A DNA stretch of 64,000 nt from Blautia wexlerae. GTDB taxonomy: Bacteria > Bacillota > Clostridia > Lachnospirales > Lachnospiraceae. Shown here in pieces: positions 1-8,448 of this stretch. A program made the translations under genes and the position numbers. Below the pieces are notes generated by a model that searched no databases, was not told the origin of the DNA, and saw only the letters and a program-made list of their open reading frames with translations. The stretch lies in contig NZ_JAAIMY010000005.1 in NCBI RefSeq assembly GCF_013300825.1, positions 85,790 to 149,789 on the forward strand. The letters run 5' to 3'. The stretch's first letter is position 1, and each line of letters starts with the position of its first letter.

Positions 1-1505
1 GTCTTTCCGATGGAAGTGGCACAGATTCACCTCTTACCGGAATTCTGAAAGAACTTTGTGCGAAGGATGCAAGGATTAAAGTGATCACACATGACAGGAC
101 ACTTCAGATTTCGGAGAATACGAACAGTGCCATAGAAGCTGCATCCGGAGATTTTATTGCTTTTGCGGATCATGATGATGAACTGACCCCTCATGCATTA
201 TTTGAATGTGTAAAGGCGTTGAATGATCATCCGGGAACATTGGTGGTATATTCTGATGAAGATAAAATGTCCATGGACGGACATAAATTTTTTCAGCCAC
301 ATTTCAAACCAGACTATAATCCGGATCTGTTGTGCACAGTGAATTATATCTGCCATTTATTTGTGGTATCACGCAGCGTGATCGAAAAGGTGGGAATGCT
401 GCGCAAAGAATTTGACGGGGCGCAGGACTATGATTTCATTTTCCGATGTGTGGAAGCTGTAAAGGATGAGGAAATTTACCACGTACCGAAGATCCTGTAT
501 CACTGGCGGTGTCATGAGAATTCTACTGCTGAGAATCCGGAAAGCAAAACCTATGCTTTTGATGCAGGAAGAAGGGCAGTTCAGGAGCATTATAACAGGG
601 TGGGAGTTCATGCAAAAGTATCTGACGGAGAATTTCCGGGACTTTACAGAACAGAGTTCATCCGTGATCATGATCCATTGATTTCCATTATTATTCCGAA
701 TAAAGATCACATTGATGATCTGAAACGCTGTATGGATTCCATAGAGCAGAAATCCACATACAGAAATTACGAATATGTGATCGTGGAGAATAACAGCACA
801 GATCCTGAGACGTTTGAATATTATAAGAAACTGGAAGCGGAGAATAAAAAAGTCCATGTAGTTTACTGGGACGGGGTATTCAATTATTCTGCTATCAATA
901 ATTATGGTGCCTCCTTTGCAAAGGGAGAATATTTTCTTCTTCTGAACAATGATACAGAGATCATTAATCCGAACTGCCTGGAAGAATTATTAGGCTACTG
1001 TATGCGCAGTGATGTAGGCGCAGTAGGTGCCAGATTATACTATGAAGATGATACGATCCAGCATGCCGGAGTTGTCATCGGATTTGGAGGAATTGCAGGA
1101 CACTGCTTTGTACTTCAGCCAAGAGGAACAACAGGATACTGTCACAGAATTATCTGTGCACAGGACTACAGTGCTGTTACGGCTGCCTGCATGATGGTAA
1201 AAAGGTCTGCATTTGAAAAGGTGGGAGGTCTTTCCGAAGAACTTCAGGTTGCCTTTAATGACATTGATTTTTGTATGAAACTGCGGCAGGCCGGATACCT
1301 GATCGTATATAATCCTTACGCTGAACTTTATCATTATGAATCCAAATCAAGAGGACTGGAGGATACTCCGGAAAAGGTGGCACGTTTCAACAGAGAGATT
1401 TCTGTTTTTGAAAAAAGATGGCCGGATATTCTGAGAAATGGTGATCCGTATTATAATCCGAATCTTACATTAAAGAGTCAGGATTTTTCTCTGAAACGGA
1501 TATAG
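1..1505 (+). CDS. Tandem-domain family 2 glycosyltransferase, 5' end missing
   Basis: The reading frame is open from base 3, so the gene begins before the window; 500 residues are visible. The protein holds two GT-A folds in series. The first has its metal-binding acidic cluster in ADHDDEL. The second starts near LISIIIPNKDH and has LLLNNDTEI as its DxD-like site, with a late NDIDFC acidic motif. It is a close paralogue of the gene at 5517-7409; both share YICH, FDGAQDYDFIF and the NDGDPYYN-like ending. Such proteins add sugars to cell-surface polysaccharides at the cytoplasmic face of the membrane. The sugar and acceptor cannot be read from the sequence. The next gene begins 10 bases downstream, so the two are probably co-transcribed. 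Confidence 0.9.
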   Translation, partial: LSDGSGTDSPLTGILKELCAKDARIKVITHDRTLQISENTNSAIEAASGDFIAFADHDDELTPHALFECVKALNDHPGTLVVYSDEDKMSMDGHKFFQPHFKPDYNPDLLCTVNYICHLFVVSRSVIEKVGMLRKEFDGAQDYDFIFRCVEAVKDEEIYHVPKILYHWRCHENSTAENPESKTYAFDAGRRAVQEHYNRVGVHAKVSDGEFPGLYRTEFIRDHDPLISIIIPNKDHIDDLKRCMDSIEQKSTYRNYEYVIVENNSTDPETFEYYKKLEAENKKVHVVYWDGVFNYSAINNYGASFAKGEYFLLLNNDTEIINPNCLEELLGYCMRSDVGAVGARLYYEDDTIQHAGVVIGFGGIAGHCFVLQPRGTTGYCHRIICAQDYSAVTAACMMVKRSAFEKVGGLSEELQVAFNDIDFCMKLRQAGYLIVYNPYAELYHYESKSRGLEDTPEKVARFNREISVFEKRWPDILRNGDPYYNPNLTLKSQDFSLKRI

Positions 1506-1515
1506 GGGCAGATTT

Positions 1516-3987
1516 ATGAGAAAAAATATGTCAGAGGAATCTAAAACAAAGCTGCTGCTTATGGCAGCTTTGTCTGTAAGCTGCCTGTTTCTGTTCCGGG
1601 AGTATCTGTCTGGTGATCTTGTTATGGTATATAATGATGTGGGCGGCGATACATGGCAGCAGTATACTGCGTATTATGCAAGTGTTGTGAACCATTTGCG
1701 GGCGGGGAACTTTGCACTGTGGGATTTTACCAATGGAATCGGAATTAATCTTTTTTCATGGTTTCAGATGGATCCGTCCCTGATCCTCCTTCTGATGATC
1801 GGGGTTATACTTGGACCTGCACACATGCTGTATTATCTGGTGATTTTACAGATTATGAAGATTCTGGCAGCCGGAATTGTGTTTTATATGTTTCTCTCGG
1901 AATTTTCTTACAGTAAACAGGCGAAATTTATAGCGGCCTTTGCTTATGGAATGAATGGTTATCTGCTGGTATGGGGACAGCATTATCAATTTGGAATGGT
2001 CACTGTGTATTTTCCGCTTATGCTTCTGTTTGCGGAGAAATATATACGCGGAAAAAAGGGGAAAACTTTTTTCTGTGTGGCTGTATTTCTGAGTGGAATC
2101 TACAGCGTATATCTGTCTTATATGAGCCTGATCGGAATTGGATTTTATCTGCTGTTCAGATCCATTATGACAGAAGAAAAGCCGGGTGCAGCATGCCGGA
2201 AGTTTTTTATCGGATGCGTACAAATCGTTCTGGGAATTGGTATGAGTCTGGGAATATTTCTGCCTATGGCAGAGGGCATTATGAATTCTTCCAGGGTTTC
2301 TTCTGCATCAGGCAGTATACTGGAAATATTGAAAAATTATCTCCTGCCATATAAGAATGTCAATTATTATAATTCGCTTTTGATCCGCCCGTTTTCTACC
2401 AATCTGCAAAACCTGCAGGAACTGGGAAAGGCAAAGTATGAGGGATATAAGAATTACTACGAAGATCCCATATTATTCTGTTCGACACTTTCCGTGATAT
2501 TTCTGGTTCAGTTTCTTATTGTATTCCGAAAAAAAGAAAAGGATAGAAAAGTCAGAGGATGTGTTTACTGCGCAGCGGTATTAATGCTGTTTACATTATT
2601 ATTGCCTCTTGGCGGACGTGTGTTTAATGCATTCACAGAAACGCCTACGAATCGTTATACATATATATTCATAGCATTTTTTCTGATAGCATTTGCCTGG
2701 ATGTGGGATTATCTCAGGCAGGGAGGCAGAATCAGTATTTTGGCCTTGATGATCACAGAAGCACTGATGTTGAGGGCATATTTTTGCGGGTATTCGGACA
2801 GTGTTTTTGGGGAATACAGAGAAAATGCCATGATTCTTGCAGCAACAGGTACTGTTATGATCGTATGTGTGCTGTATCTGAGCGTCAGTTCCGGGAAAAA
2901 GGGAAGAAAACTGGTTACAGGATTGCTGACAGTAATGGTATTTGTTAACGTAATATCAGAAGGTGGGATAACGTATACGGATCGTATCTGTCTGAGAAAA
3001 ACAGATACCCCACAGGAACAGGTTGCGGCACTGGCAGAAGAAACTGCACGTCTTGAAGCATCGGAGGATTCGGAAACCCAGGCAAGGGCAGTACTGAACA
3101 GACCCCAGACCTATTACAGAAGTCTGTATAATCAGGATATTCAGGATGCATTGAATTATTTAAAGGAAACAGATCATGAATTTTACAGAGTGGAGAAAGA
3201 TTTCTCGTCAGGAACTGTTTCCATGGATTCACAGATCCAGGGTTACAGAGGAGTCAGTACATATAATTCAGTTATGAATGGAAGTGTAAAAGAATTTGTG
3301 AATACCTGTTATCCGGAGTTCCTGTACATGGACAGGAACCGATATACGTTCTGGCCCATTGCACAGGATACATTTTTTGCTTCTTTTATGGGTGTGAGGT
3401 ATCTTATTTCGGAGAAACCGGACCTTGATGATACGAAATATAAATATCTTCGACAGTTTGGTCAGCTTTTTTTATATAAAAATGTAAAAGAGGCAGATGT
3501 TGCAAGGTTTTATGAGAATACTGTTTCTGAAGAAAGTCTTAGAAAATTATGTACCGGAAAAAAAAGAAAGAAGAACAGAGAGCGTATTCTGGAAAATTAT
3601 CTGGTAACAGAGGATGGGGTAGATATTTCGGATTTTTCTGAACTGACAGAGGTTTTGGAAGAACAGAAAAAATCTGCAGTCACATTAGATGCGGCAGAGA
3701 AAGATTCATATTTGACCGGAAGTGTATCGGCGCAGGCAGATGGTTATGTAATGTGCATGATTCCGTGGGAAAAAGGCTGGACGGTGACTGTTGACGGAGA
3801 GAAAGTGCAGACCCAGAAAGGAGATCTGGGATTTCTTGCATTTCAGGTTGATAAAGGTGAACACCAGCTGGAACTGACTTATCAGGTTCCGGGACTGAAG
3901 GCAGGAATGGCTGCAGGTGTGGTCTGCTGGTTTATCTATATTTCCATATGCTTTTATCAGAGCAGAAAAAAGAAAAGAAATTTATAA
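1516..3987 (+). CDS. YfhO-family polytopic membrane glycosyltransferase-like protein
   Basis: An 823-residue protein with a dozen or so hydrophobic segments in the first ~480 residues, then a soluble extracellular-type domain and one last membrane helix (GMAAGVVCWFIYISICFY) before a basic tail. The early VYNDVGGDTWQQY segment and late WEKGWTVTVDGEKV segment are typical of the YfhO family, which has a GT-C-like architecture. Characterised Bacillus and Listeria relatives decorate teichoic acids outside the membrane using lipid-linked sugars. Here it lies between two GT2 paralogues, so a role in modifying a surface polymer is a reasonable inference. The start at 1516 follows an AGGGGC ribosome site; an in-frame ATG at 1528 is an alternative. 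Confidence 0.88.
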   Translation: MRKNMSEESKTKLLLMAALSVSCLFLFREYLSGDLVMVYNDVGGDTWQQYTAYYASVVNHLRAGNFALWDFTNGIGINLFSWFQMDPSLILLLMIGVILGPAHMLYYLVILQIMKILAAGIVFYMFLSEFSYSKQAKFIAAFAYGMNGYLLVWGQHYQFGMVTVYFPLMLLFAEKYIRGKKGKTFFCVAVFLSGIYSVYLSYMSLIGIGFYLLFRSIMTEEKPGAACRKFFIGCVQIVLGIGMSLGIFLPMAEGIMNSSRVSSASGSILEILKNYLLPYKNVNYYNSLLIRPFSTNLQNLQELGKAKYEGYKNYYEDPILFCSTLSVIFLVQFLIVFRKKEKDRKVRGCVYCAAVLMLFTLLLPLGGRVFNAFTETPTNRYTYIFIAFFLIAFAWMWDYLRQGGRISILALMITEALMLRAYFCGYSDSVFGEYRENAMILAATGTVMIVCVLYLSVSSGKKGRKLVTGLLTVMVFVNVISEGGITYTDRICLRKTDTPQEQVAALAEETARLEASEDSETQARAVLNRPQTYYRSLYNQDIQDALNYLKETDHEFYRVEKDFSSGTVSMDSQIQGYRGVSTYNSVMNGSVKEFVNTCYPEFLYMDRNRYTFWPIAQDTFFASFMGVRYLISEKPDLDDTKYKYLRQFGQLFLYKNVKEADVARFYENTVSEESLRKLCTGKKRKKNRERILENYLVTEDGVDISDFSELTEVLEEQKKSAVTLDAAEKDSYLTGSVSAQADGYVMCMIPWEKGWTVTVDGEKVQTQKGDLGFLAFQVDKGEHQLELTYQVPGLKAGMAAGVVCWFIYISICFYQSRKKKRNL

Positions 3988-3990
3988 ATA

Positions 3991-4041
3991 AAGTGGCTGT
4001 CGCACAGGGAAAAATCCATATAAAATGCGACAGCCATTTTG
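3991..4041. terminator. Bidirectional intrinsic terminator
   Basis: An 11-bp perfect stem (TGGCTGTCGCA at 3994-4004 with its complement at 4026-4036) is followed by TTTT on the plus strand and by TTTA on the minus strand. It lies between the convergent yfhO-like gene and the carboxypeptidase gene, so it can end both transcripts. Confidence 0.85.
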
Positions 4042-4081
4042 TAATTATAATATTTGTGAGATGTCTGGCAAATCCGCTACA

Positions 4082-5365
4082 TCAGGATTTGATCACTCTG
4101 ATCATCAGGAACAGGAAGAAAAGCAGGAACGCTGCTCCGATCGCACCGATGATATAATAGGGAACATCTGTATGAGAAGCCGAAAAGGCTTTGGCTGCTT
4201 CCATATTTTTCTGACCGGTAATGGCAGCATCGTCGGTTTCCTGCTGTGTATCTTCAAGGACTGCAGTTCCCACAGGGGTTTTGCTGAAGTAATACTGACG
4301 CATAATCTGACCGTCAGAAGATGTGTCCTCTGTTGTAAGACCGTCCTCACCGGTACCGTTTGGCACGATCACAGTTCCACCTGAAAGACGGTTAAAATCA
4401 TTGTCTGCAATCGTCAGAGGAGAAAAATTATCAAATCCGTAGTTGAGAAGTGTGATGGCCTCATTATCTGTGGCACCGGAGGCACCGTGCAAAACCACAC
4501 ATACAAGCTTCATATTATTTTTGGATGCTTCACAGACCAGAGTACTGCCGGAAGCTTCCGTGTATCCTTCTTTTCCGCCGATGCAGGCATCATAATAACC
4601 ATCGCTTGTGTTATTGATCATTGTAAAATTGTTGGTAAGCACACGGTCACCTCCGGAAACATTTGTTGCCGGGATGGTATAGGAAGTAGTAGCTGCAATT
4701 GTGCGGAAAGTGTCATTTTCCATGGCGGTTTCCATGATCAGTGCCATGTCACGTGCAGTTGTGTGCTGATTCTCATCCGGAAGTCCGGTAGGGTTGGTAA
4801 AGACAGTATCTGTGCAGCCAAGCTCCTGCGCGCGGGTATTCATTGCCTGCACGAAGGCATCTACAGAACCGCTGATATGTTCTGCTACCTGCAGTGCGAT
4901 ATCATTGGCAGAAGCAACCATGATCGCATACAGGCACTGTTCCATGGTAAATACTTCATCTAACTGAGCGGAAATATTGGCCCCTCCGTCAGTGACACCG
5001 GATACACCGGTTGCAGTCATGGTTACCTGATCATCCGGATTACTGTTTTCAAGTGCCAGCAGACAGGTCATAACCTTTACTGCGCTGGCCGGATAAAGTG
5101 CCTGATCTGCATTCTTGGAATAGAGAACCGTATTGGTTGAGGTTTCCATTACGATTGCAGCCGTGGAAGAGATGTCAGATGCCTGTGGCCATCCCTCAAT
5201 CCCGTTGGTAGCGACAACTGAAGGATCGGCAGTCTGTACCTGCTGTGCAGCGGCGGCTGTGTTGTCAGAGGTTTCTTCAGCAGCGAATGCGGGAATCTGT
5301 GAAAATACAGTAACTGTACCAAGTCCCAGAGCCAGCAGTGCTGCGGCAATTCTTTTTTTCTTCAT
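4082..5365 (-). CDS. D-alanyl-D-alanine carboxypeptidase, peptidase S11 (DacF-like)
   Basis: A 427-residue penicillin-binding protein that would trim the terminal D-Ala from peptidoglycan stem peptides outside the cell. There is a signal peptide (MKKKRIAAALLALGLG, cleavage near AFA-AEE), the active-site SxxK as SAVK and the second motif SAN in ASANDIAL. The third motif, normally KTG, reads KEG in GGKEGYTEASG, which is unusual. The protein ends in a hydrophobic helix and a short basic tail (YYIIGAIGAAFLLFFLFLMIRVIKS is split here only by composition), a C-terminal membrane anchor typical of this family. It is transcribed divergently from the GT2 gene at 5517 and sits inside the polysaccharide locus on the opposite strand. 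Confidence 0.9.
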   Translation of the reverse strand: MKKKRIAAALLALGLGTVTVFSQIPAFAAEETSDNTAAAAQQVQTADPSVVATNGIEGWPQASDISSTAAIVMETSTNTVLYSKNADQALYPASAVKVMTCLLALENSNPDDQVTMTATGVSGVTDGGANISAQLDEVFTMEQCLYAIMVASANDIALQVAEHISGSVDAFVQAMNTRAQELGCTDTVFTNPTGLPDENQHTTARDMALIMETAMENDTFRTIAATTSYTIPATNVSGGDRVLTNNFTMINNTSDGYYDACIGGKEGYTEASGSTLVCEASKNNMKLVCVVLHGASGATDNEAITLLNYGFDNFSPLTIADNDFNRLSGGTVIVPNGTGEDGLTTEDTSSDGQIMRQYYFSKTPVGTAVLEDTQQETDDAAITGQKNMEAAKAFSASHTDVPYYIIGAIGAAFLLFFLFLMIRVIKS

Positions 5366-5432
5366 GGTATGATAATACTCCTGTTTATAAAAATCTGTAA
5401 CTTTCTGTCTTTAAATTATTATATGTGGAAAC

Positions 5433-5462
5433 AGTATAACACATTTTCAGCCTTTCTTGCAA
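5433..5462 (-). promoter_or_regulatory. Sigma-A promoter of the carboxypeptidase gene
   Basis: Read on the minus strand: -35 TTGCAA (5457-5462), an 18-nt spacer and -10 TATACT (5433-5438). The -35 hexamer is its own reverse complement and is shared with the divergent promoter at 5457-5485. Confidence 0.6.
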
Positions 5463-5485
5463 AAAATATCATACAATGTTAAAAT
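5457..5485 (+). promoter_or_regulatory. Sigma-A promoter of the second tandem GT2 gene
   Basis: -35 TTGCAA (5457-5462), a 17-nt spacer and -10 TAAAAT (5480-5485), about 25 bases before the ribosome site GAGG at 5506. The -35 element coincides with that of the opposing promoter. Confidence 0.55.
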
Positions 5486-5516
5486 AAAAAATCATAATAA
5501 AAACCGAGGTTATCAT

Positions 5517-7409
5517 ATGAGTAAGAAACAATCAGCAGGAGGAAAGATTCAGTGGACGAGAATGCTGAAGAAACTTTCTCCCTATACGATCCAGAAAGGA
5601 TTTCGTTATCTGAAGCACTATGGTCCGAAAGAATTCTGGATCAGGCTTCATGAACGTTTTGAGCCGGAAGAAATACCGTATGGTCCATGGTATGCGGCAT
5701 ATATTCCGGATAAAGAAACACTGGAAGCACAGAAGAAACAGAAATTTGCCTGGTCACCACTGATCAGTATTGCAGTACCTGCATATCAGACACCTGTGGA
5801 ATTTCTCAGGCAGATGATTGAATCACTGATTGCCCAGACTTATGGAGAATGGGAATTATGCATTGCAAATGCAAGCCCTGACAATGAGGAGATGCAGCGG
5901 GTGCTGGCAGACTATTCAGCCCGGGATCCGCGTGTGAGATTTCATAATTTAAAAGAGAACCTTGGGATTGCTGAGAATACTAACAGGGCTCTTGCTATGG
6001 CGAAGGGAGAATTTACAGGTCTCCTTGATCATGATGATCTTCTGGCTCCGAATGCACTGTATGAGGTTGTAAAAGCATTGCAGGAGCATCCGCTGGCGGA
6101 TGTATTATATACGGATGAAGATAAAGTTACGACAGAACTGGACGAACATTTTCAGCCTCATCTGAAACCGGATTTCAACCTTGATCTGCTCCGTTCCAAT
6201 AATTATATCTGTCATTTCTTTGTTGTACGCAGCAGTATTGTGGAGAAAACTGGCGGATTCCGAAGGGAATTTGATGGCGCTCAGGACTATGATTTCATTT
6301 TTCGCTGCACAGAGAATGCCAGAGAAGTGGTGCATGTTCCGGAAATCCTTTATCACTGGAGAACACACAAGGCATCCACTGCAGATAACCCTGCCAGTAA
6401 GATGTATGCTTTTGAAGCCGGTAAGAGAGCGATAGAGGCGAATCTTCTGAGAACCGGTACAAAGGGTGTAGTAAGCCATACACAGGATCTGGGATTTTAT
6501 CGCGTGAAATATCCGGTGCAGGGACAGCCGTTAGTTTCTGTGATCATTCCAAACAAAGATGAGAAGGAAACTCTTCAGACCTGTCTGGAAATGCTGGAGA
6601 AGAATACTTCCTACCGGAATTTTGAGATTATTATCATTGAGAATAACAGCACTACTGAAGAAATCTTCAAATATTACAAAGAACTCTCATCTGATCCAAG
6701 GATCCGCCTTCTGCGGTGGGGAAAGGAATTCAATTATTCTGCGATTAATAATTTTGGTGCTTCCCATGCAAGGGGAGAATACCTGTTGTTTCTGAATAAT
6801 GATGTAAAATCTATTAATCCGGACTGGATGGAAGAAATGCTTGGTGTGTGTCAGCGTCCGGAAGTTGGCGGAGTTGGCGCGAAGCTTATATATCCGGATA
6901 ATACGATCCAGCATGCAGGCTGTGTGATCGGAATGGGCGGGATTGCAGGACATATGTTTGTTGATATGCCTGCAGACCGTACCGGCTATCTCCATAAAGC
7001 ATCCCTTTTGCAGGATATGAGCGCAGTTACGGCAGCGTGTCTGATGATGAAGAAGGAAGTTTTTGAGGAGGCAGGCGGATTTACCGAAGAACTGGCAGTG
7101 GCATTTAATGATGTTGATCTGTGCCTGAAAGTAAGAAAGAGTAAGCATCTGATCGTATATGATCCGTATGCGAAGCTTTATCATATGGAATCGAAAACCC
7201 GGGGTGCTGAGGACAGTGTGGAAAAAGTACGCCGTTTTCAGACAGAGATAGAATATATGCGCTGTCATTGGATTGATATTCTTAAGAATGGAGATCCATA
7301 CTATAATAAAAACCTTTCTCTCGCCAAGTGGAATTACTCTCTGAAACCGATTCCGGGAATGGAAACAGCAGAAGATGGACAGAAGAAAGAGAAAACGGGG
7401 AGGAAATAA
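5517..7409 (+). CDS. Tandem-domain family 2 glycosyltransferase
   Basis: A 630-residue protein with two GT2 domains. Domain one (about residues 75-290) opens with PLISIAVPAYQTP and carries LLDHDDLLAP. Domain two (about 340-600) opens with PLVSVIIPNKDEK and carries LFLNNDVKSINPDW, with NDVDLC further on. No membrane helices are visible, so it is probably a cytoplasmic or membrane-associated enzyme of surface polysaccharide assembly. ATG 5517 is chosen because GAGG at 5506-5509 is correctly spaced; the upstream TTG extension overlaps the promoter. It is a paralogue of the truncated gene at 1-1505. The next gene starts on the last base of its stop codon, so translation is likely coupled. Confidence 0.9.
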   Translation: MSKKQSAGGKIQWTRMLKKLSPYTIQKGFRYLKHYGPKEFWIRLHERFEPEEIPYGPWYAAYIPDKETLEAQKKQKFAWSPLISIAVPAYQTPVEFLRQMIESLIAQTYGEWELCIANASPDNEEMQRVLADYSARDPRVRFHNLKENLGIAENTNRALAMAKGEFTGLLDHDDLLAPNALYEVVKALQEHPLADVLYTDEDKVTTELDEHFQPHLKPDFNLDLLRSNNYICHFFVVRSSIVEKTGGFRREFDGAQDYDFIFRCTENAREVVHVPEILYHWRTHKASTADNPASKMYAFEAGKRAIEANLLRTGTKGVVSHTQDLGFYRVKYPVQGQPLVSVIIPNKDEKETLQTCLEMLEKNTSYRNFEIIIIENNSTTEEIFKYYKELSSDPRIRLLRWGKEFNYSAINNFGASHARGEYLLFLNNDVKSINPDWMEEMLGVCQRPEVGGVGAKLIYPDNTIQHAGCVIGMGGIAGHMFVDMPADRTGYLHKASLLQDMSAVTAACLMMKKEVFEEAGGFTEELAVAFNDVDLCLKVRKSKHLIVYDPYAKLYHMESKTRGAEDSVEKVRRFQTEIEYMRCHWIDILKNGDPYYNKNLSLAKWNYSLKPIPGMETAEDGQKKEKTGRK

Positions 7410-8365
7410 TGCAGGAAGTATCAGTAATTATTCCGAACTTTAACGGGATGGCTTATCTGGACGGTGTGCTTGCAGGACTTGAATGCCAGACAGTGGATGA
7501 TTTTGAAGTGATTCTGGTGGATAATGGATCCAGTGACGGGAGCTGTGCATTTGTAGCAGCGAGATATCCCTGGGTGCATCTGATTGAACTGCCGGAGAAT
7601 TTCGGTTTCTGTAAAGCTGTGAATGAGGGGATCAGGGCATCACGTTCCCCTTACGTATTGCTTTTGAATAATGATATCGAGGTAACGGATAACTTCATAG
7701 AAGAAATGACAGATGCTATTAAAAGACATCCGAAGGCTTTTTCATGTGCAGCCAGAATGATTCAGTTTCATGACAGGGACAGACTTGACGATGCCGGAAA
7801 CTATTATTGTGCACTGGGATGGGCATATGCAAGAGGAAAGGGAAAAGATATCCATACTTATGAGAAGGAAGAGAAGATTTTTGCTTCCTGTGCAGGTGCT
7901 GCTATTTACAGAAAGAAAATCCTGGAAAAGATAGGATATTTTGATGAGGAACATTTTGCGTATCTGGAGGATATGGATGTGGGATACAGGGCCAGGATCT
8001 ATGGATATGAAAACTGGTATGTACCTAATGCCATGGTATATCATGTGGGAAGCGGTACAAGTGGCTCCAGATATAATCAGTTTAAGATCCGGTATTCCTC
8101 CAGAAATAATATTTATCTGATTTATAAAAATATGCCGTTTTTTCAGATTCTTATAAATCTTCCCTTTCTTATTGCGGGATTTGGAATCAAAATTCTGTTT
8201 TTTGCATTAAAAGGATTCGGGAGAGAGTATATTGCAGGAATTAAGAATGGGTTTCAGATCAGCAGAAAAAATCGGAAAGTACCTTTCAGACTTCGGAATC
8301 TTTCAAACTATTTCAGGATCCAGATTGAATTGTGGGCGAATATCTTCAGGCGTTTATGCGGATGA
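7409..8365 (+). CDS. Family 2 glycosyltransferase, rhamnosyltransferase-like
   Basis: A 318-residue single-domain GT2 enzyme. It opens with VSVIIPNFNG, has the NNGSSDGS-type nucleotide-binding turn (DNGSSDGS), a DxD-like LLLNNDIEV and the catalytic-base region YLEDMDVGYR. The C-terminus has a hydrophobic stretch (LINLPFLIAGFGIKILFFAL) followed by a basic tail, suggesting membrane attachment. ATG 7409 overlaps the upstream TAA by one base (TAATG) and follows GGGGAGGA; longer in-frame starts lie inside the previous gene and lack a ribosome site. The fold resembles bacterial dTDP-rhamnosyltransferases, but the donor is not proven by sequence. Confidence 0.88.
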   Translation: MQEVSVIIPNFNGMAYLDGVLAGLECQTVDDFEVILVDNGSSDGSCAFVAARYPWVHLIELPENFGFCKAVNEGIRASRSPYVLLLNNDIEVTDNFIEEMTDAIKRHPKAFSCAARMIQFHDRDRLDDAGNYYCALGWAYARGKGKDIHTYEKEEKIFASCAGAAIYRKKILEKIGYFDEEHFAYLEDMDVGYRARIYGYENWYVPNAMVYHVGSGTSGSRYNQFKIRYSSRNNIYLIYKNMPFFQILINLPFLIAGFGIKILFFALKGFGREYIAGIKNGFQISRKNRKVPFRLRNLSNYFRIQIELWANIFRRLCG

Positions 8366-8448
8366 TAAAAAAGAAAAATAAATTTTTATTGCTTTTGTAA
8401 ATCAACTATTATAATATAGAAACGATAAAAAAATGAGGTGACAAAAGA

